Origin: Acinetobacter piscicola
GTDB lineage: Bacteria > Pseudomonadota > Gammaproteobacteria > Pseudomonadales > Moraxellaceae
NCBI RefSeq assembly: GCF_002233755.1
Contig: NZ_KZ268708.1
Span: forward strand, 1-64,000
DNA: 64,000 nt
Reading direction: 5' to 3'
Position numbers and translations under genes: made by a program. This document shows, piece after piece, positions 17,970 through 28,102 of this stretch (its first letter is position 1; each line of letters opens with the position of its first letter). The notes below the pieces were generated by a model, which saw only the letters and a program-made list of their open reading frames with translations, was not told the DNA's origin and did no database searches.

Positions 17970-19274
17970 TTATTCTGATGGATCTTTTAAGCTAAAGAAC
18001 CAATTGAGAATCAATGCTGCAAATGTTGCGGTACCAATACCGCCTAAGTTGAAATCGCCAAATTGCAAGGCAAAATCACCAGTTCCTAAAATAATTGTTA
18101 CTGCTGCAACCATCAGGTTTTTATTTTTAGAAAAATCGACTTTATTTTCAATCCAAATTTTCGCGCCTGCAATGGTAATCAAACCGAATACAACAATAGA
18201 TGCACCCGTTAAAATTGCAGTTGGAATGGTATGAATGATTGCACCGAACTTCGGTGAAAAACCTAAGAAGATTGCAAAAACACCTGCGATCACGAAAACA
18301 ATAGTAGAGTAAACACGGGTGACCGCCATTACTCCAATGTTTTCGCCATAAGTGGTCATCCCCGGAGCGCCGACACCGCCTGAAAGCGTCGTTGCAATAC
18401 CATCTGCAACAAAAGCTTTCCCGATCTGTGGATCTAGGTTTTCACCTGTCATCGCACTTACCGCTTTGATATGACCTAAGTTTTCCGCAACTAAGATTAA
18501 AGCAATGGGTGCAATAATTAACATTGCATTGATATCAAAAACAGGAGAGTGGAAGGTTGGAAGACCGAACCAAGCGGCTTCTTGAATAGGTGCAAAATTA
18601 ATTGGTGTACCATTTCCCATCACATTTGCAACAACAAAGTAGATGAGATAAGCCAATAACAAGCCAACCAATAAAAGTAAGCGTTGTAATAGGCCTTTTG
18701 TGTAGACAGCGATGATGCCCATGCAGAGTACAGTGACTAAAGCCATCCACATATTAAAGTTATTGCCTGCAACACCTTTGATGGTCACTGGAGCGAGGTT
18801 TAGACCAATGATCATGACCACAGCACCTGTAACCACAGGTGGCATGAGTTTTTCAATCCATTTGGTCCCCGTTGCCATCACAATCAAACCAAAAATTGTA
18901 TATAGCACACCACATGCCATGATGCCGCCAGCAGCATGAGCAATGTTAATATTTGGCGCACCTGTGCCTGATGCAGCATAACCCGTTGCAGCAATCACAA
19001 CACCAATGAATGCAAAGCTTGAACCTAAGTAACTAGGAACACGACCACCTGTGACGATAAAGAACAAGATGGTACAAATCCCTGACATTAAAATGGCAAG
19101 GTTTGGATCAAAGCCCATCAAAAATGGTGCTAAAACGGTTGCACCAAACATGGCAAAAGCATGCTGAATGCCAAGAACTACGCTCTGTGCAGGCGGTAAA
19201 TATTCATTAGTTCCGACAGGTCGTGCATCGATGCTACCTGTATATGGACGCCATTTAGGAAACCAGTTGGACAT
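17970..19274 (-). CDS. uraA: Uracil permease, NCS2 family
   Basis: 434 residues with about 14 hydrophobic segments in the doubled seven-helix NCS2 arrangement. The substrate-site motifs are present: AENLGHIKAVSAMTG with the binding glutamate, and GGVGAPGMTTYGENIGVMAVTRVYS with the second glutamate, both as in E. coli UraA rather than the xanthine or urate carriers. It imports uracil with protons across the inner membrane. Not next to upp or pyr genes here, so regulation cannot be read from context. Confidence 0.92.
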   Translation of the reverse strand: MSNWFPKWRPYTGSIDARPVGTNEYLPPAQSVVLGIQHAFAMFGATVLAPFLMGFDPNLAILMSGICTILFFIVTGGRVPSYLGSSFAFIGVVIAATGYAASGTGAPNINIAHAAGGIMACGVLYTIFGLIVMATGTKWIEKLMPPVVTGAVVMIIGLNLAPVTIKGVAGNNFNMWMALVTVLCMGIIAVYTKGLLQRLLLLVGLLLAYLIYFVVANVMGNGTPINFAPIQEAAWFGLPTFHSPVFDINAMLIIAPIALILVAENLGHIKAVSAMTGENLDPQIGKAFVADGIATTLSGGVGAPGMTTYGENIGVMAVTRVYSTIVFVIAGVFAIFLGFSPKFGAIIHTIPTAILTGASIVVFGLITIAGAKIWIENKVDFSKNKNLMVAAVTIILGTGDFALQFGDFNLGGIGTATFAALILNWFFSLKDPSE

Positions 19275-19548
19275 AAATTAAGCACTTAAAAACAAATTGC
19301 GCACATGATACTCTTTATTGTTTTAAGTTTTAAACACTTTGGTAAAACTAAAGGTTTGCATTTATTAGGAATAACGATTGTTTTATACCGTTTGGTCAAA
19401 TAAATGGGATGTGTAAGTTTGTAAAATCAAAGTATTAAAAAATGTAAAACGCAGAATTGTTCATAATTAAATATTTTGCAATTGATTCATTTTTTTTATT
19501 CATTATTAATGAGAAAAATAAAATTATTGATAGGGTCGACATTTTTTA
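19275..19548 (-). other. AT-rich gap upstream of uraA, no gene seen
   Basis: About 270 bases between uraA and ppc, rich in A and T, with no plausible frame longer than 40 codons. It should hold the uraA promoter. I saw no riboswitch-like or attenuator structure; a short U-run attenuator cannot be excluded. Confidence 0.4.
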
Positions 19549-19584
19549 ATGATGGAGGAAATACTGTTGTATTCCTCCGTCATT
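19549..19584 (-). terminator. Imperfect inverted repeat downstream of ppc, possible terminator
   Basis: Arms of about 15 bases (ATGATGGAGGAA... and ...TTCCTCCGTCAT) pair with one bulge and one G-T pair. There is no T tract right after the stem on the minus strand, so it may slow or end ppc transcripts only weakly, or be a processed element. Confidence 0.5.
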
Positions 19585-19605
19585 TAAAAATTTAAAATGA
19601 ACGAC

Positions 19606-22296
19606 TTAGCCTGTATTACGCAAACCTGCGGCAATGCCTGCAATACTCACCATCAATGCATGATCAACAGGCGTATGCTCAGCTTGGCGTTCTGCAAGAT
19701 AGGCACGACGACGCTTCATCAATTCAGCTTGTAATAAGTGTAGTGGTAATAAATACGGTTTACGCACTTTCATGGCTTGGTCAAGGACGTCATTTGAACT
19801 TAAAAGTTTGGATTCACCTTTCATTGCCAATAAAGTTTGTACCGCATCATGTAGACGTTGGCGTAATTCAGCACCGAGTACTTTTAGATCTTCATCATTG
19901 GTTAAATGTGATTCATAGTAAAGTGCAATATTAGAATCCGCTTTAGACAAGACCATTTCTAACATATCAATTAATGTTTGGAAGTACGGCCATTCCGTTA
20001 ACATTTCATCTAAAAGTGCTTTCTGACCTTGATCAATCACTTGGTTAATCGCTGCACCAGTGCCTAACCATGCTGGAAGCATTAAACGAATTTGAGTCCA
20101 TGCAAAAACCCATGGAATCGCACGTAGAGATTCAATCCCTCCGCTGACTTTACGTTTTGCAGGGCGTGAACCCAATGGCAACATTTGTAATTCAAGCTCA
20201 GGGGTTACGGTACGTAGATATTTAACAAAATGTGGGTTTTCACGTACAGTCTGACGATACACTTTGACGGATAAATCAGTCATAGTATGCATCAAATCAC
20301 GCCATTCCTGTTTTGGTGTCGGTGGTGGCAATAAAGTTGCTTCGAGTGTCGCAGCAGCGTAAATTTCCAAGTTTTGTAAAGCGATTTCTTCCAAACCGAA
20401 TTTAAAGCGGATCATTTCGCCTTGTTCAGTTACGCGAATTGCACCAGAAATAGAACCTGGCGGTTGAGAAAATAAAGCTTGTTGGGTTGGCGCACCACCA
20501 CGACTGATAGAACCACCACGACCGTGGAATAAGGTCAATTGCACGCCGTGTTGTTTGGCTATCGCAGTCAATTCTTCCTGCGCACGGTATTGTGCCCAAT
20601 TGGCAGACATGAATCCTGCATCTTTTGCAGAGTCTGAATAACCAATCATGACTTCATGTTTAGCTTGGATATGCTGTTTATACCAATGCATATTAAACAA
20701 AGTGGTCATGGTACTTGCAGCACCATCCAAGTCTTTCAAGGTCTCAAATAATGGTACAACACGTAGCGGATGTTCAATACCCGCTTCTTTTTGTAATAAT
20801 AATACAGCTAGCACGTCACTAGGATATTCCGCCATAGAAATAATATAAGCGCCTAAGCTTTCTTTTGGCTGTTCTGCCAAAGTTCGCATCGTTGCAAAAA
20901 CTTCTTGAACATCAGGATGCTCAATCAAGCTGCCTACAGGCTCGTTTAAATGTTTTGGCAATAATGGACGTTTGCTTTGTAACTCTTGTAATAAGAAGTT
21001 TTGGCGCGCTTGTTCTGTCCAAGTTTCAAAATTACCCAGTCCTAAATATTCAGTAATTGCTGAAATGGCTTGACGATGACGACCAGATTCTTGACGGATA
21101 TCCAGTTTCAGTAATTCAATGCCAAAACAATTCACACGATAAATAAAGTCGAGTAATTTTCCGTTAGCGATTTCAGGCAGATTGCATGCCATCAATGAGC
21201 GATAGCAAAGTAGCAGCGGTTGTAATAATTCATCTTTATGGCGAATAATCAAACTACGATCAACGTCAGAATGCAAACCGCGTAATTTATCTGCCAACCA
21301 TTGACGAGTGGCTTTTAAGCGTTCACGTGTTGCACGCAAGTACTCACGATAAGGTTCTGGATGTTGGTAGCCCAAAGCTTGTACCAACTCATTAGAACAG
21401 GCTTCGATAGACAGTTCCCAGCGCAGATCTTCAATATCACGAACATATAAATCTGTTGCTTTCCAACGCGATAACCACAGCACTTCTTGGGTAATGTTAT
21501 GTGTTACGTTTGGATTGCCATCACGGTCACCGCCCATCCAAGAGGCAAAGCGGATCGGCGAGATATCTAAAGGCAAGGTTTTATCGCAATTGTCTTGTAC
21601 TAAATCATCCAATTCACGAATGAATTTGGGTACAGCATTCCATAAGGTTTGCTCAATGGTGGTGAAACCCCATTTTGCTTCATCGATTGGGGTTGGGCGA
21701 TGTTGGCGAATTTCATCGGTTTGCCATGCAGAACTGATCAATTGTTTTAAATCTGTCAGTACTTCGGCACGCCGTTTCGGCGTGAGTTTTTGCTGATCAA
21801 AAGTTGAAAGACAATTATTGATGCCATCATATTTTTGGATCAAGGTACGACGACTGACCTCAGTCGGATGCGCCGTAAGAACCAACTCAATTTTGAGCTC
21901 ACAAATTTGCTTATATAAGGTTTCTGCTGAAATCTGTTGATCTTTAAATTTTGAAAATAAATGATCGAGTACATTTGGAGAAGGTGCATTTTCATCACAT
22001 TCACTTTGGCGGCGACTGCGCACCACATGATATTGCTCAGCAATATTGGCGAAGTTTAAGAAATGTGAAAATGCACGAGTCAGCGGCAAAATTTCATCAT
22101 CTTTTAAATTTAAAAACAGTTGTTCGAGTTGTTTTTCTGCTTCAACTTGACCATCTCGTGCGCCTTTTCCTAAGGCACGAATCTGTTCAATTTGATTAAA
22201 CAAATCTTGTCCCGCATGTTCTTTTAAGGTTTCACCCAAAAGATTTCCGAGTAAGCGTACGTCTTCGCGCAACGGAGCATCAATTTGTTGAATCAT
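19606..22296 (-). CDS. ppc: Phosphoenolpyruvate carboxylase
   Basis: 896 residues from the ATG at 22296, which has GGAGAG eight bases upstream; an in-frame ATG five codons earlier lacks this. Adds bicarbonate to phosphoenolpyruvate to give oxaloacetate, refilling the TCA cycle. The catalytic signatures are present: VLTAHPTEVSRRT (active-site His), SWMGGDRDGNPNVT, and FHGRGGSISRGGAPT. The family C-terminus RNTG, needed for activity, is intact. Alone on its transcript, with a possible hairpin after it. Confidence 0.97.
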   Translation of the reverse strand: MIQQIDAPLREDVRLLGNLLGETLKEHAGQDLFNQIEQIRALGKGARDGQVEAEKQLEQLFLNLKDDEILPLTRAFSHFLNFANIAEQYHVVRSRRQSECDENAPSPNVLDHLFSKFKDQQISAETLYKQICELKIELVLTAHPTEVSRRTLIQKYDGINNCLSTFDQQKLTPKRRAEVLTDLKQLISSAWQTDEIRQHRPTPIDEAKWGFTTIEQTLWNAVPKFIRELDDLVQDNCDKTLPLDISPIRFASWMGGDRDGNPNVTHNITQEVLWLSRWKATDLYVRDIEDLRWELSIEACSNELVQALGYQHPEPYREYLRATRERLKATRQWLADKLRGLHSDVDRSLIIRHKDELLQPLLLCYRSLMACNLPEIANGKLLDFIYRVNCFGIELLKLDIRQESGRHRQAISAITEYLGLGNFETWTEQARQNFLLQELQSKRPLLPKHLNEPVGSLIEHPDVQEVFATMRTLAEQPKESLGAYIISMAEYPSDVLAVLLLQKEAGIEHPLRVVPLFETLKDLDGAASTMTTLFNMHWYKQHIQAKHEVMIGYSDSAKDAGFMSANWAQYRAQEELTAIAKQHGVQLTLFHGRGGSISRGGAPTQQALFSQPPGSISGAIRVTEQGEMIRFKFGLEEIALQNLEIYAAATLEATLLPPPTPKQEWRDLMHTMTDLSVKVYRQTVRENPHFVKYLRTVTPELELQMLPLGSRPAKRKVSGGIESLRAIPWVFAWTQIRLMLPAWLGTGAAINQVIDQGQKALLDEMLTEWPYFQTLIDMLEMVLSKADSNIALYYESHLTNDEDLKVLGAELRQRLHDAVQTLLAMKGESKLLSSNDVLDQAMKVRKPYLLPLHLLQAELMKRRRAYLAERQAEHTPVDHALMVSIAGIAAGLRNTG

Positions 22297-22470
22297 TTTG
22301 CCACTCTCCAATTCTTGTTATTTCGAATATAACGTGATTCCTTCACAATCCAAGAGGCTTCCTACAAAAGTATGTAAATGACTGTGCAAGAAGTCTGCAT
22401 TACTTGATTTTGATCGAGATATATCGAGTATGCCTGAAACTAAAAAGCGATATTATTTAGTTTTTTAATA

Positions 22471-23094
22471 CTAGGGCTGAGCTTTATACTTCATCATAAA
22501 TAATTCAATGCTTTCTAAAATAATTTGGTGTTTCTCTTCTGAGGTCGGTGGTTGCTGTATACCCAATAGAACTTCGTGGTGTCGAATACCCAGTAATAAA
22601 GATAAAATTAGATTGATTTGTTTTTCAATATCATTGGCTTGAATAAATCTAAGCTGTGTGGCCTGTTCAAAAAAGTCTTGCCAAACATTACACATACGTT
22701 GGTGTGAAACATTATAAAACTGCATGGCCAATGGATTTTGTTCAGCAGCCAATTCCAGCAATAAATGTTCAAGCTTAATCGCTTCAGGCAAATTAATGAT
22801 ATGCAACGCCAATTCACAAACTTGATAAAAATGTGTCTGAAAATCGCTATTTGCATTCAGCTTAATGAGGCTAGCATTGATCGTTTTCTCACAAGTTGCT
22901 TCGATCGCACAACAAAATAAAGTCTCTTTGTCTTGAAAATGGTTATACACCGTGAGTTTGGTTACACCTGCTTCTTTGGCAATTTGGTTCATACTTGAGC
23001 CATGATAGCCAAGTTTAAGAAACAACTTTTTAGCTGCTTCTAAAATATGTTTACGTTTTTCTAAGTCCTTTGGACGTCCAACAGTTGTTTGCAC
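22471..23094 (-). CDS. TetR-family repressor of the adjacent RND efflux operon
   Basis: 207 residues from the GTG at 23094, with TGGAA upstream; an in-frame TTG at 23106 is less likely. N-terminal helix-turn-helix: KRKHILEAAKKLFLKLGYHG, then MNQIAKEAGVTKLTVYNHFQDKETLF. The C-terminal half is a variable helical ligand domain. It is transcribed away from a membrane-fusion/RND gene pair, the usual arrangement of AcrR-type repressors, and the 149-nt gap contains a symmetric candidate operator. Ligand unknown. Confidence 0.9.
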   Translation of the reverse strand: MQTTVGRPKDLEKRKHILEAAKKLFLKLGYHGSSMNQIAKEAGVTKLTVYNHFQDKETLFCCAIEATCEKTINASLIKLNANSDFQTHFYQVCELALHIINLPEAIKLEHLLLELAAEQNPLAMQFYNVSHQRMCNVWQDFFEQATQLRFIQANDIEKQINLILSLLLGIRHHEVLLGIQQPPTSEEKHQIILESIELFMMKYKAQP

Positions 23095-23126
23095 GATTAT
23101 TTCCAAAAAAAGAAAAATAAGTCATT

Positions 23127-23155
23127 TACACAATAGATTGTTTCCAATTAGTGTA
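23127..23155. promoter_or_regulatory. Candidate TetR operator in the divergent efflux promoter region
   Basis: TACAC and GTGTA lie 19 bases apart around a central CAAT-AG-ATTG palindrome. A possible plus-strand promoter overlaps it (TTTCCA at 23141, TATATT at 23164, 17 bases apart). The element sits between the divergent repressor and efflux genes. Symmetry is partial, so this is a suggestion. Confidence 0.4.
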
Positions 23156-23243
23156 CCATGCAGTATATTAATTAAAAATTAGCCAAATTAATATCCCAAC
23201 GCTATTTTGCCTGAAAAAATGCATTTGAATAAGAGCTTTGCGT

Positions 23244-24359
23244 ATGAGTATTTTGAAATCAGCTGTGATCAGCTTGCTTATTGTATCTAGTGTGACACTT
23301 TGGGGGTGTAGTAAACCAACACCTGAAACTGAACAAATCCCTTTTGTTATGGTGACTCAACCGACGACTTCACTTGAAGATCAAAAAAGTTATGCAGGAG
23401 ATGTACAAGCTCGACAGCAAACTGCACTTGCATTCCGTGTTGGCGGGCAAATTACTGAACGTTACGTCGATGTCGGCGATCGGGTCAAAGTGGGGCAAGT
23501 TTTAGCAAAACTTGATGTTAAAGATGCACAATTACAGTTGAACTCTGCTAGAGCTCAACTCGAAAGTGCTCAATCTGCTGCCAAAGTTGCAGCAGATGAA
23601 TTCAAACGTTTTCAGCAATTACTACCCATCAATGCAGTCAGTCGTTCGCAATATGATGCAGTTAAAAATCAATACGATTCGGCAAATGCAGCATTAAAAC
23701 AAGCGCAGTCTAACTACGATGTATCTTCAAACCAAACAGGTTATAACCAGTTGGTTGCCAATAAGAACGGTGTGATTACCCAGCGTAATATTGAAGTTGG
23801 GCAAGTCATTTCAGCAGGGCAGGCAGCGTATCAACTTGCAATTGATGGTGATCGGGAAGTGGTCATTGGCGTACCTGAACAGGCGATTTCAGACATTAAA
23901 GTAGGGCAAAGTGCATGGATTACCTTGTGGTCAAAACCACAAGATAAATTTGCAGCTTATGTCAGAGAGATTTCACCTGCAGCAGATCAGTCACGTACTT
24001 TTAGTGTCAAAGTGGCTTTAAAAGAAGGTCAGTCTGCGATTCAGTTAGGGCAAAGCGCACGGGTTTTCTTTAATCAAAATATTCAAAATGTATTGAGTGT
24101 ACCTTTATCTAGCGTTTCATCTACAGAGAAACAAGCCTATGTTTGGGTTGTCAAAGCAGATCAAAGTATCCATAAAGTTGCTGTAACTTTGGGTGCATAT
24201 GGTCGTGACAGTGTGCCTATTTTAAGTGGTTTACAAGCAGGACAGTGGGTCGTTGTTGGTGGCGTACATCTACTTCGTGAAAAGCAAAAAATTAACCCAA
24301 TTGATCATGAAAATCGTGCTGTGAAAGTTTCTGCTACGCCTGTTAAAGCAGGAGGTTGA
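23244..24359 (+). CDS. RND efflux membrane-fusion (periplasmic adaptor) lipoprotein
   Basis: 371 residues from the ATG at 23244; a TTG two codons upstream is also in frame. The signal sequence ends in a lipobox (LWGC, lipidated Cys about residue 22). Then come a lipoyl half-motif (RVGGQITERYVDVGDRVKVGQVLAKLD), a helical hairpin (about residues 95-150), the second lipoyl half (NGVITQRNIEVGQVIS) and beta-barrel/membrane-proximal regions. It bridges the RND pump and an outer-membrane channel. The stop is followed two bases later by the ATG of the pump gene. No outer-membrane factor is encoded nearby, so a shared channel is likely. Confidence 0.92.
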   Translation: MSILKSAVISLLIVSSVTLWGCSKPTPETEQIPFVMVTQPTTSLEDQKSYAGDVQARQQTALAFRVGGQITERYVDVGDRVKVGQVLAKLDVKDAQLQLNSARAQLESAQSAAKVAADEFKRFQQLLPINAVSRSQYDAVKNQYDSANAALKQAQSNYDVSSNQTGYNQLVANKNGVITQRNIEVGQVISAGQAAYQLAIDGDREVVIGVPEQAISDIKVGQSAWITLWSKPQDKFAAYVREISPAADQSRTFSVKVALKEGQSAIQLGQSARVFFNQNIQNVLSVPLSSVSSTEKQAYVWVVKADQSIHKVAVTLGAYGRDSVPILSGLQAGQWVVVGGVHLLREKQKINPIDHENRAVKVSATPVKAGG

Positions 24360-24361
24360 GC

Positions 24362-27300
24362 ATGAACTTTAACCTTTCAGAATGGGCATTGAAAAATAAA
24401 GGCTTGGTGCTTTATTTTATGATTTTAATGGGAATTGTGGGGGCTTATTCCTATTCAAAATTGTCACAAAGTGAAGACCCGCCGTTTACCTTTAAAGTGA
24501 TGGTGGTACAGACCTATTGGCCGGGCGCTACGGCACAAGAAGTTTCACTACAAGTGACTGACAAGATTGAAAAAGAGCTGATGAGTACAGGCCAATATGA
24601 AAAGATCATGGCTTACTCTCGTCCAGGTGAGTCGATGGTCATGTTCATGGCAAAGGACTCATTAAAATCCAGCCAACTTCCTGATGTCTGGTATCAGGTG
24701 CGTAAGAAAGTTGGAGATATCAAACAACAGTTTCCTTCAGGTGTACAAGGTCCTTTTTTTAACGATGAGTTTGGCGATACCTTCGGTAATATTTATGTAT
24801 TAACAGGCAATGATTTTGATTATGCCACACTCAAAGAATATGCAGACCGTTTACAGTTACAGCTACAACGCGTCAAAGATGTCAGTAAAGTTAATTTAGT
24901 CGGCTTACAAGATCAAAAAATCTGGATTGAACTTTCCAATACCAAAGCCGTACAAATGGGTGTCCCTGTTACTGCAATTCAAGAAGCATTAGCCAAACAG
25001 AACAGTATTACCAGTGCAGGTTTCTTTGAAACAGGTACAGATCGCATACAAGTTCGAGTGAGTGGTGCGCTACAAAATGTAGATGATTTGAAAAAAATGC
25101 CACTATTGGTTGGTGATAAAACCATTCAATTGGGTGATGTCGCAGAGGTTTATCGCGGTTTTAGTGATCCTGCTCAGCCACGTATGCGTTTTATGGGTGA
25201 AAACGGGATTGGGCTTGCTGTATCGATGCGTAAAGGTGGTGACATCATTGCGCTTGGGAAAAACTTAGAAACTGAATTCCAAAAACTACAAAAAACCTTG
25301 CCTTTGGGTATGGAACTGAAAAAGGTTTCAGATCAACCTGTTGCAGTTCAACGCAGTATTCATGAGTTTGTAAAAGTTCTTGCTGAAGCGGTGATTATTG
25401 TACTGCTTGTGAGCTTTTTCTCTTTAGGTTTCCGTACAGGTTTAGTGGTTGCTTTCTCTATTCCACTGGTTTTGGCCATGACCTTTGCGGGAATGAACTT
25501 GTTTGATGTGGGCTTACATAAAATTTCATTAGGTGCTTTGATTCTAGCTTTAGGTTTATTGGTGGATGATGCCATTATCGCCGTCGAAATGATGGCGATA
25601 AAAATGGAACAAGGCTATAGCCGAATGAAAGCGGCAGGCTTTGCATGGAAAACCACGGCATTCCCAATGCTGACAGGGACGCTCATTACAGCAGCAGGCT
25701 TTTTACCTATTGCGACGGCAGCATCGAGTACAGGGGAATACACGCGTTCAATTTTCCAAGTTGTTACACTTGCTTTAGTTGTGTCGTGGATTGCAGCAGT
25801 TGTTTTTGTCCCTTATTTGGGAGACAAATTACTTCCAGATTTTACCAAGACTGCACACAAAGCACCGTGGTATGTCCGTTTATGGGCAAGATTACGTAAA
25901 CAACCTGAACCACAAGCTGTTATACATCATGCGGGTGAGCACTTCGATCCATACCAAAGTAAGATGTACCAAAGCTTTAGAAAAATGGTGAATTGGTGTG
26001 TGACTTATCGTAAAACGGTCATCGCAATAACAGTGGGCATTTTTGTATTGTCTGTGGCGATGTTTAAATTTGTACCACAACAGTTTTTCCCCGCGTCAAA
26101 TCGTGCTGAAATTTTGGTTGATTTAAAATTAGAAGAAGGTGCTTCTTTAACAGCGACAGAGAATGCGGTTAAAAAAGTTGAGAAATTTTTATCTCAACAA
26201 AAAGGGATTGATAATTATGTGGCTTATGTGGGCACAGGTTCGCCACGTTTCTATTTACCTTTAGATCAGCAAATGCCTCAAGCCAGTTTTGCACAATTTG
26301 TGGTTTTGGCTTCGTCATTGGATGATCGTGATCAAATTCGTAAATCTTTAGATACACAAATTCGCCAATTATTGCCGCAAGTCCGTACACGCGTGTCATT
26401 GTTAGAAAATGGCCCACCTGTAGGTTATCCATTGCAGTATCGCGTATCTGGGGAAGATGTGAGCATTGTGCGCCAACAGGCACAGCACGTTGCAAAATTA
26501 CTGAGTGAAAACCCAAATACCACCAATGTGCATTTGGATTGGGGTGAGCAAAGTAAAATTATTTCACTAAATATTGATCAAGATCGTGCACGTCAAATGG
26601 GTGTCAATTCTGAAGATTTGGCAAACTTCTTAAATAGCTCTTTGACAGGGGTAATCATTAACCAATACCGTGAAAAGCGTGAGTTGATTGATATTCGTAT
26701 TCGTGGCGATCAAGCTGAACGTGTTGATGTGGCTTCTTTATCCAGTTTGGCCGTGCCAACCAGTCAAGGAAGTACTGTACCTTTGGCTCAAATTGCTCAA
26801 ATTGATTATAAATTTGAAGATGGTTTGATTTGGCATCGTAACCGTTTGCCAACGATTACGGTACGTGCGGATATTCGAACTAAGTTGCAACCTGCAACGG
26901 TGGTCAATGAAATGGCTGAAAAGATAGGTCAACTTCGTGAAACGTTACCGAGTGGTTATTTGGTCGAAGCTGGGGGAACAGTTGAAGAGTCTGCAAAAGG
27001 TCAGACTTCAGTTAATGCGGGTATGCCGTTATTCCTAGCCGTTGTATTTACTTTACTGATGATTCAGCTGAAAAGTATTTCACGTTCATTTATTGTATTT
27101 TTAACAGCGCCATTGGGTCTAATCGGGGTGGTTTTATTCCTATTATTATTCAATAAGCCTTTTGGCTTCGTGGCAATGCTAGGAACGATTGCTTTGTCTG
27201 GAATGATTATGCGTAACTCGTTAATCCTGATCGATCAGATCGAACAGGATATTAAAGCGGGACATAATCAATGGGATGCAATTTTGGATGCAACTGTACG

Positions 27301-27496
27301 TAGAGCACGTCCAATTATTCTAACCGCATTGGCCGCAGTACTAGCCATGATTCCTTTGTCACGAAGTATTTTCTTCGGCCCGATGGCAGTGGCGATTATG
27401 GGGGGATTAATTATTGCGACACTTTTAACCTTATTTTTCTTACCAGCACTGTATGCAACATGGTTTAAGGTGAAAAAAAGCGTGCATAATCCATAA
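24362..27496 (+). CDS. RND-family efflux pump, inner-membrane subunit
   Basis: 1044 residues from the ATG at 24362, with GGAGG six bases upstream; an in-frame TTG at 24356 overlaps the adaptor stop. Twelve membrane helices and two large periplasmic loops in the AcrB layout. TM4 carries the proton-relay pair in LALGLLVDDAIIAVEMM. In the TM10 segment GMIMRNSLILIDQIEQD an Arg stands where AcrB has the relay Lys. The early SEDPPFTFKVM motif groups it with the less-studied RND branch that includes many proteobacterial multidrug or solvent pumps rather than with AdeB/AdeJ. Substrates unknown. Probably repressed by the divergent TetR protein. Confidence 0.93.
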   Translation: MNFNLSEWALKNKGLVLYFMILMGIVGAYSYSKLSQSEDPPFTFKVMVVQTYWPGATAQEVSLQVTDKIEKELMSTGQYEKIMAYSRPGESMVMFMAKDSLKSSQLPDVWYQVRKKVGDIKQQFPSGVQGPFFNDEFGDTFGNIYVLTGNDFDYATLKEYADRLQLQLQRVKDVSKVNLVGLQDQKIWIELSNTKAVQMGVPVTAIQEALAKQNSITSAGFFETGTDRIQVRVSGALQNVDDLKKMPLLVGDKTIQLGDVAEVYRGFSDPAQPRMRFMGENGIGLAVSMRKGGDIIALGKNLETEFQKLQKTLPLGMELKKVSDQPVAVQRSIHEFVKVLAEAVIIVLLVSFFSLGFRTGLVVAFSIPLVLAMTFAGMNLFDVGLHKISLGALILALGLLVDDAIIAVEMMAIKMEQGYSRMKAAGFAWKTTAFPMLTGTLITAAGFLPIATAASSTGEYTRSIFQVVTLALVVSWIAAVVFVPYLGDKLLPDFTKTAHKAPWYVRLWARLRKQPEPQAVIHHAGEHFDPYQSKMYQSFRKMVNWCVTYRKTVIAITVGIFVLSVAMFKFVPQQFFPASNRAEILVDLKLEEGASLTATENAVKKVEKFLSQQKGIDNYVAYVGTGSPRFYLPLDQQMPQASFAQFVVLASSLDDRDQIRKSLDTQIRQLLPQVRTRVSLLENGPPVGYPLQYRVSGEDVSIVRQQAQHVAKLLSENPNTTNVHLDWGEQSKIISLNIDQDRARQMGVNSEDLANFLNSSLTGVIINQYREKRELIDIRIRGDQAERVDVASLSSLAVPTSQGSTVPLAQIAQIDYKFEDGLIWHRNRLPTITVRADIRTKLQPATVVNEMAEKIGQLRETLPSGYLVEAGGTVEESAKGQTSVNAGMPLFLAVVFTLLMIQLKSISRSFIVFLTAPLGLIGVVLFLLLFNKPFGFVAMLGTIALSGMIMRNSLILIDQIEQDIKAGHNQWDAILDATVRRARPIILTALAAVLAMIPLSRSIFFGPMAVAIMGGLIIATLLTLFFLPALYATWFKVKKSVHNP

Positions 27497-27607
27497 AATT
27501 TTGTGAATATTAGGTGCGAAATATTGAAAACTTTAATATAGTAGCACTTAATCTTTATAGAAAATAACACAGGAAATTCCATTGCATTAGAAGTAAAGGA
27601 ATGTGCA

Positions 27608-28009
27608 ATGGATTTGAGGTTAGAAGCACCCATGGGGCAAGACAATTCAGAAAAGCAGCGTCGTTATATAACGAGTTCTTATATATTCATGTTTCTTGCA
27701 TTATTTACGGTGATTACGGCTATATTTGCTTATTGGTTAGCCCGAAAAGTGACAATGGCTGGTGATGTAGAAGTATGGATGCATGCACAAGCGTTATGGG
27801 TAATGCGTAATGCTGTGATTTTCCTCATTCTTGCAATTTTTGCAGCGCTTTGGTTTATCCCACTGGTCTTTTTTTATTGGGACAGTTTTATTTGGGTGAA
27901 AGCTTGTACCGTTGCAGGTGTGGTATTCAGCGCAATTGCATGGCTCTTTTTATTAAATGCATGGCTTAAAGGTTTTACTAAATATTTACAGAAAAAAGCA
28001 GTATTTTAA
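27608..28009 (+). CDS. Small membrane protein with three predicted helices, function unknown
   Basis: 133 residues. After a charged N-terminus it has three hydrophobic segments: YIFMFLALFTVITAIFAYWL, VIFLILAIFAALWFIPLVFF and ACTVAGVVFSAIAWLFLLNA, with a short basic tail. The ATG at 27608 has AAAGGA upstream; a later in-frame ATG (residue 9) is possible. It lies between the efflux operon and dnaJ on the same strand, 111 nt after the pump gene, so independent expression is more likely. I do not recognise the family. Confidence 0.7.
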   Translation: MDLRLEAPMGQDNSEKQRRYITSSYIFMFLALFTVITAIFAYWLARKVTMAGDVEVWMHAQALWVMRNAVIFLILAIFAALWFIPLVFFYWDSFIWVKACTVAGVVFSAIAWLFLLNAWLKGFTKYLQKKAVF

Positions 28010-28102
28010 AAAAATCTACAATTCAAACTTGTAAAAACAATTAATGCCCCCAATTTAGTTTGCATAGAAATATTATCAAATTTTTGTGGAGCATCGCCAA
28101 AC

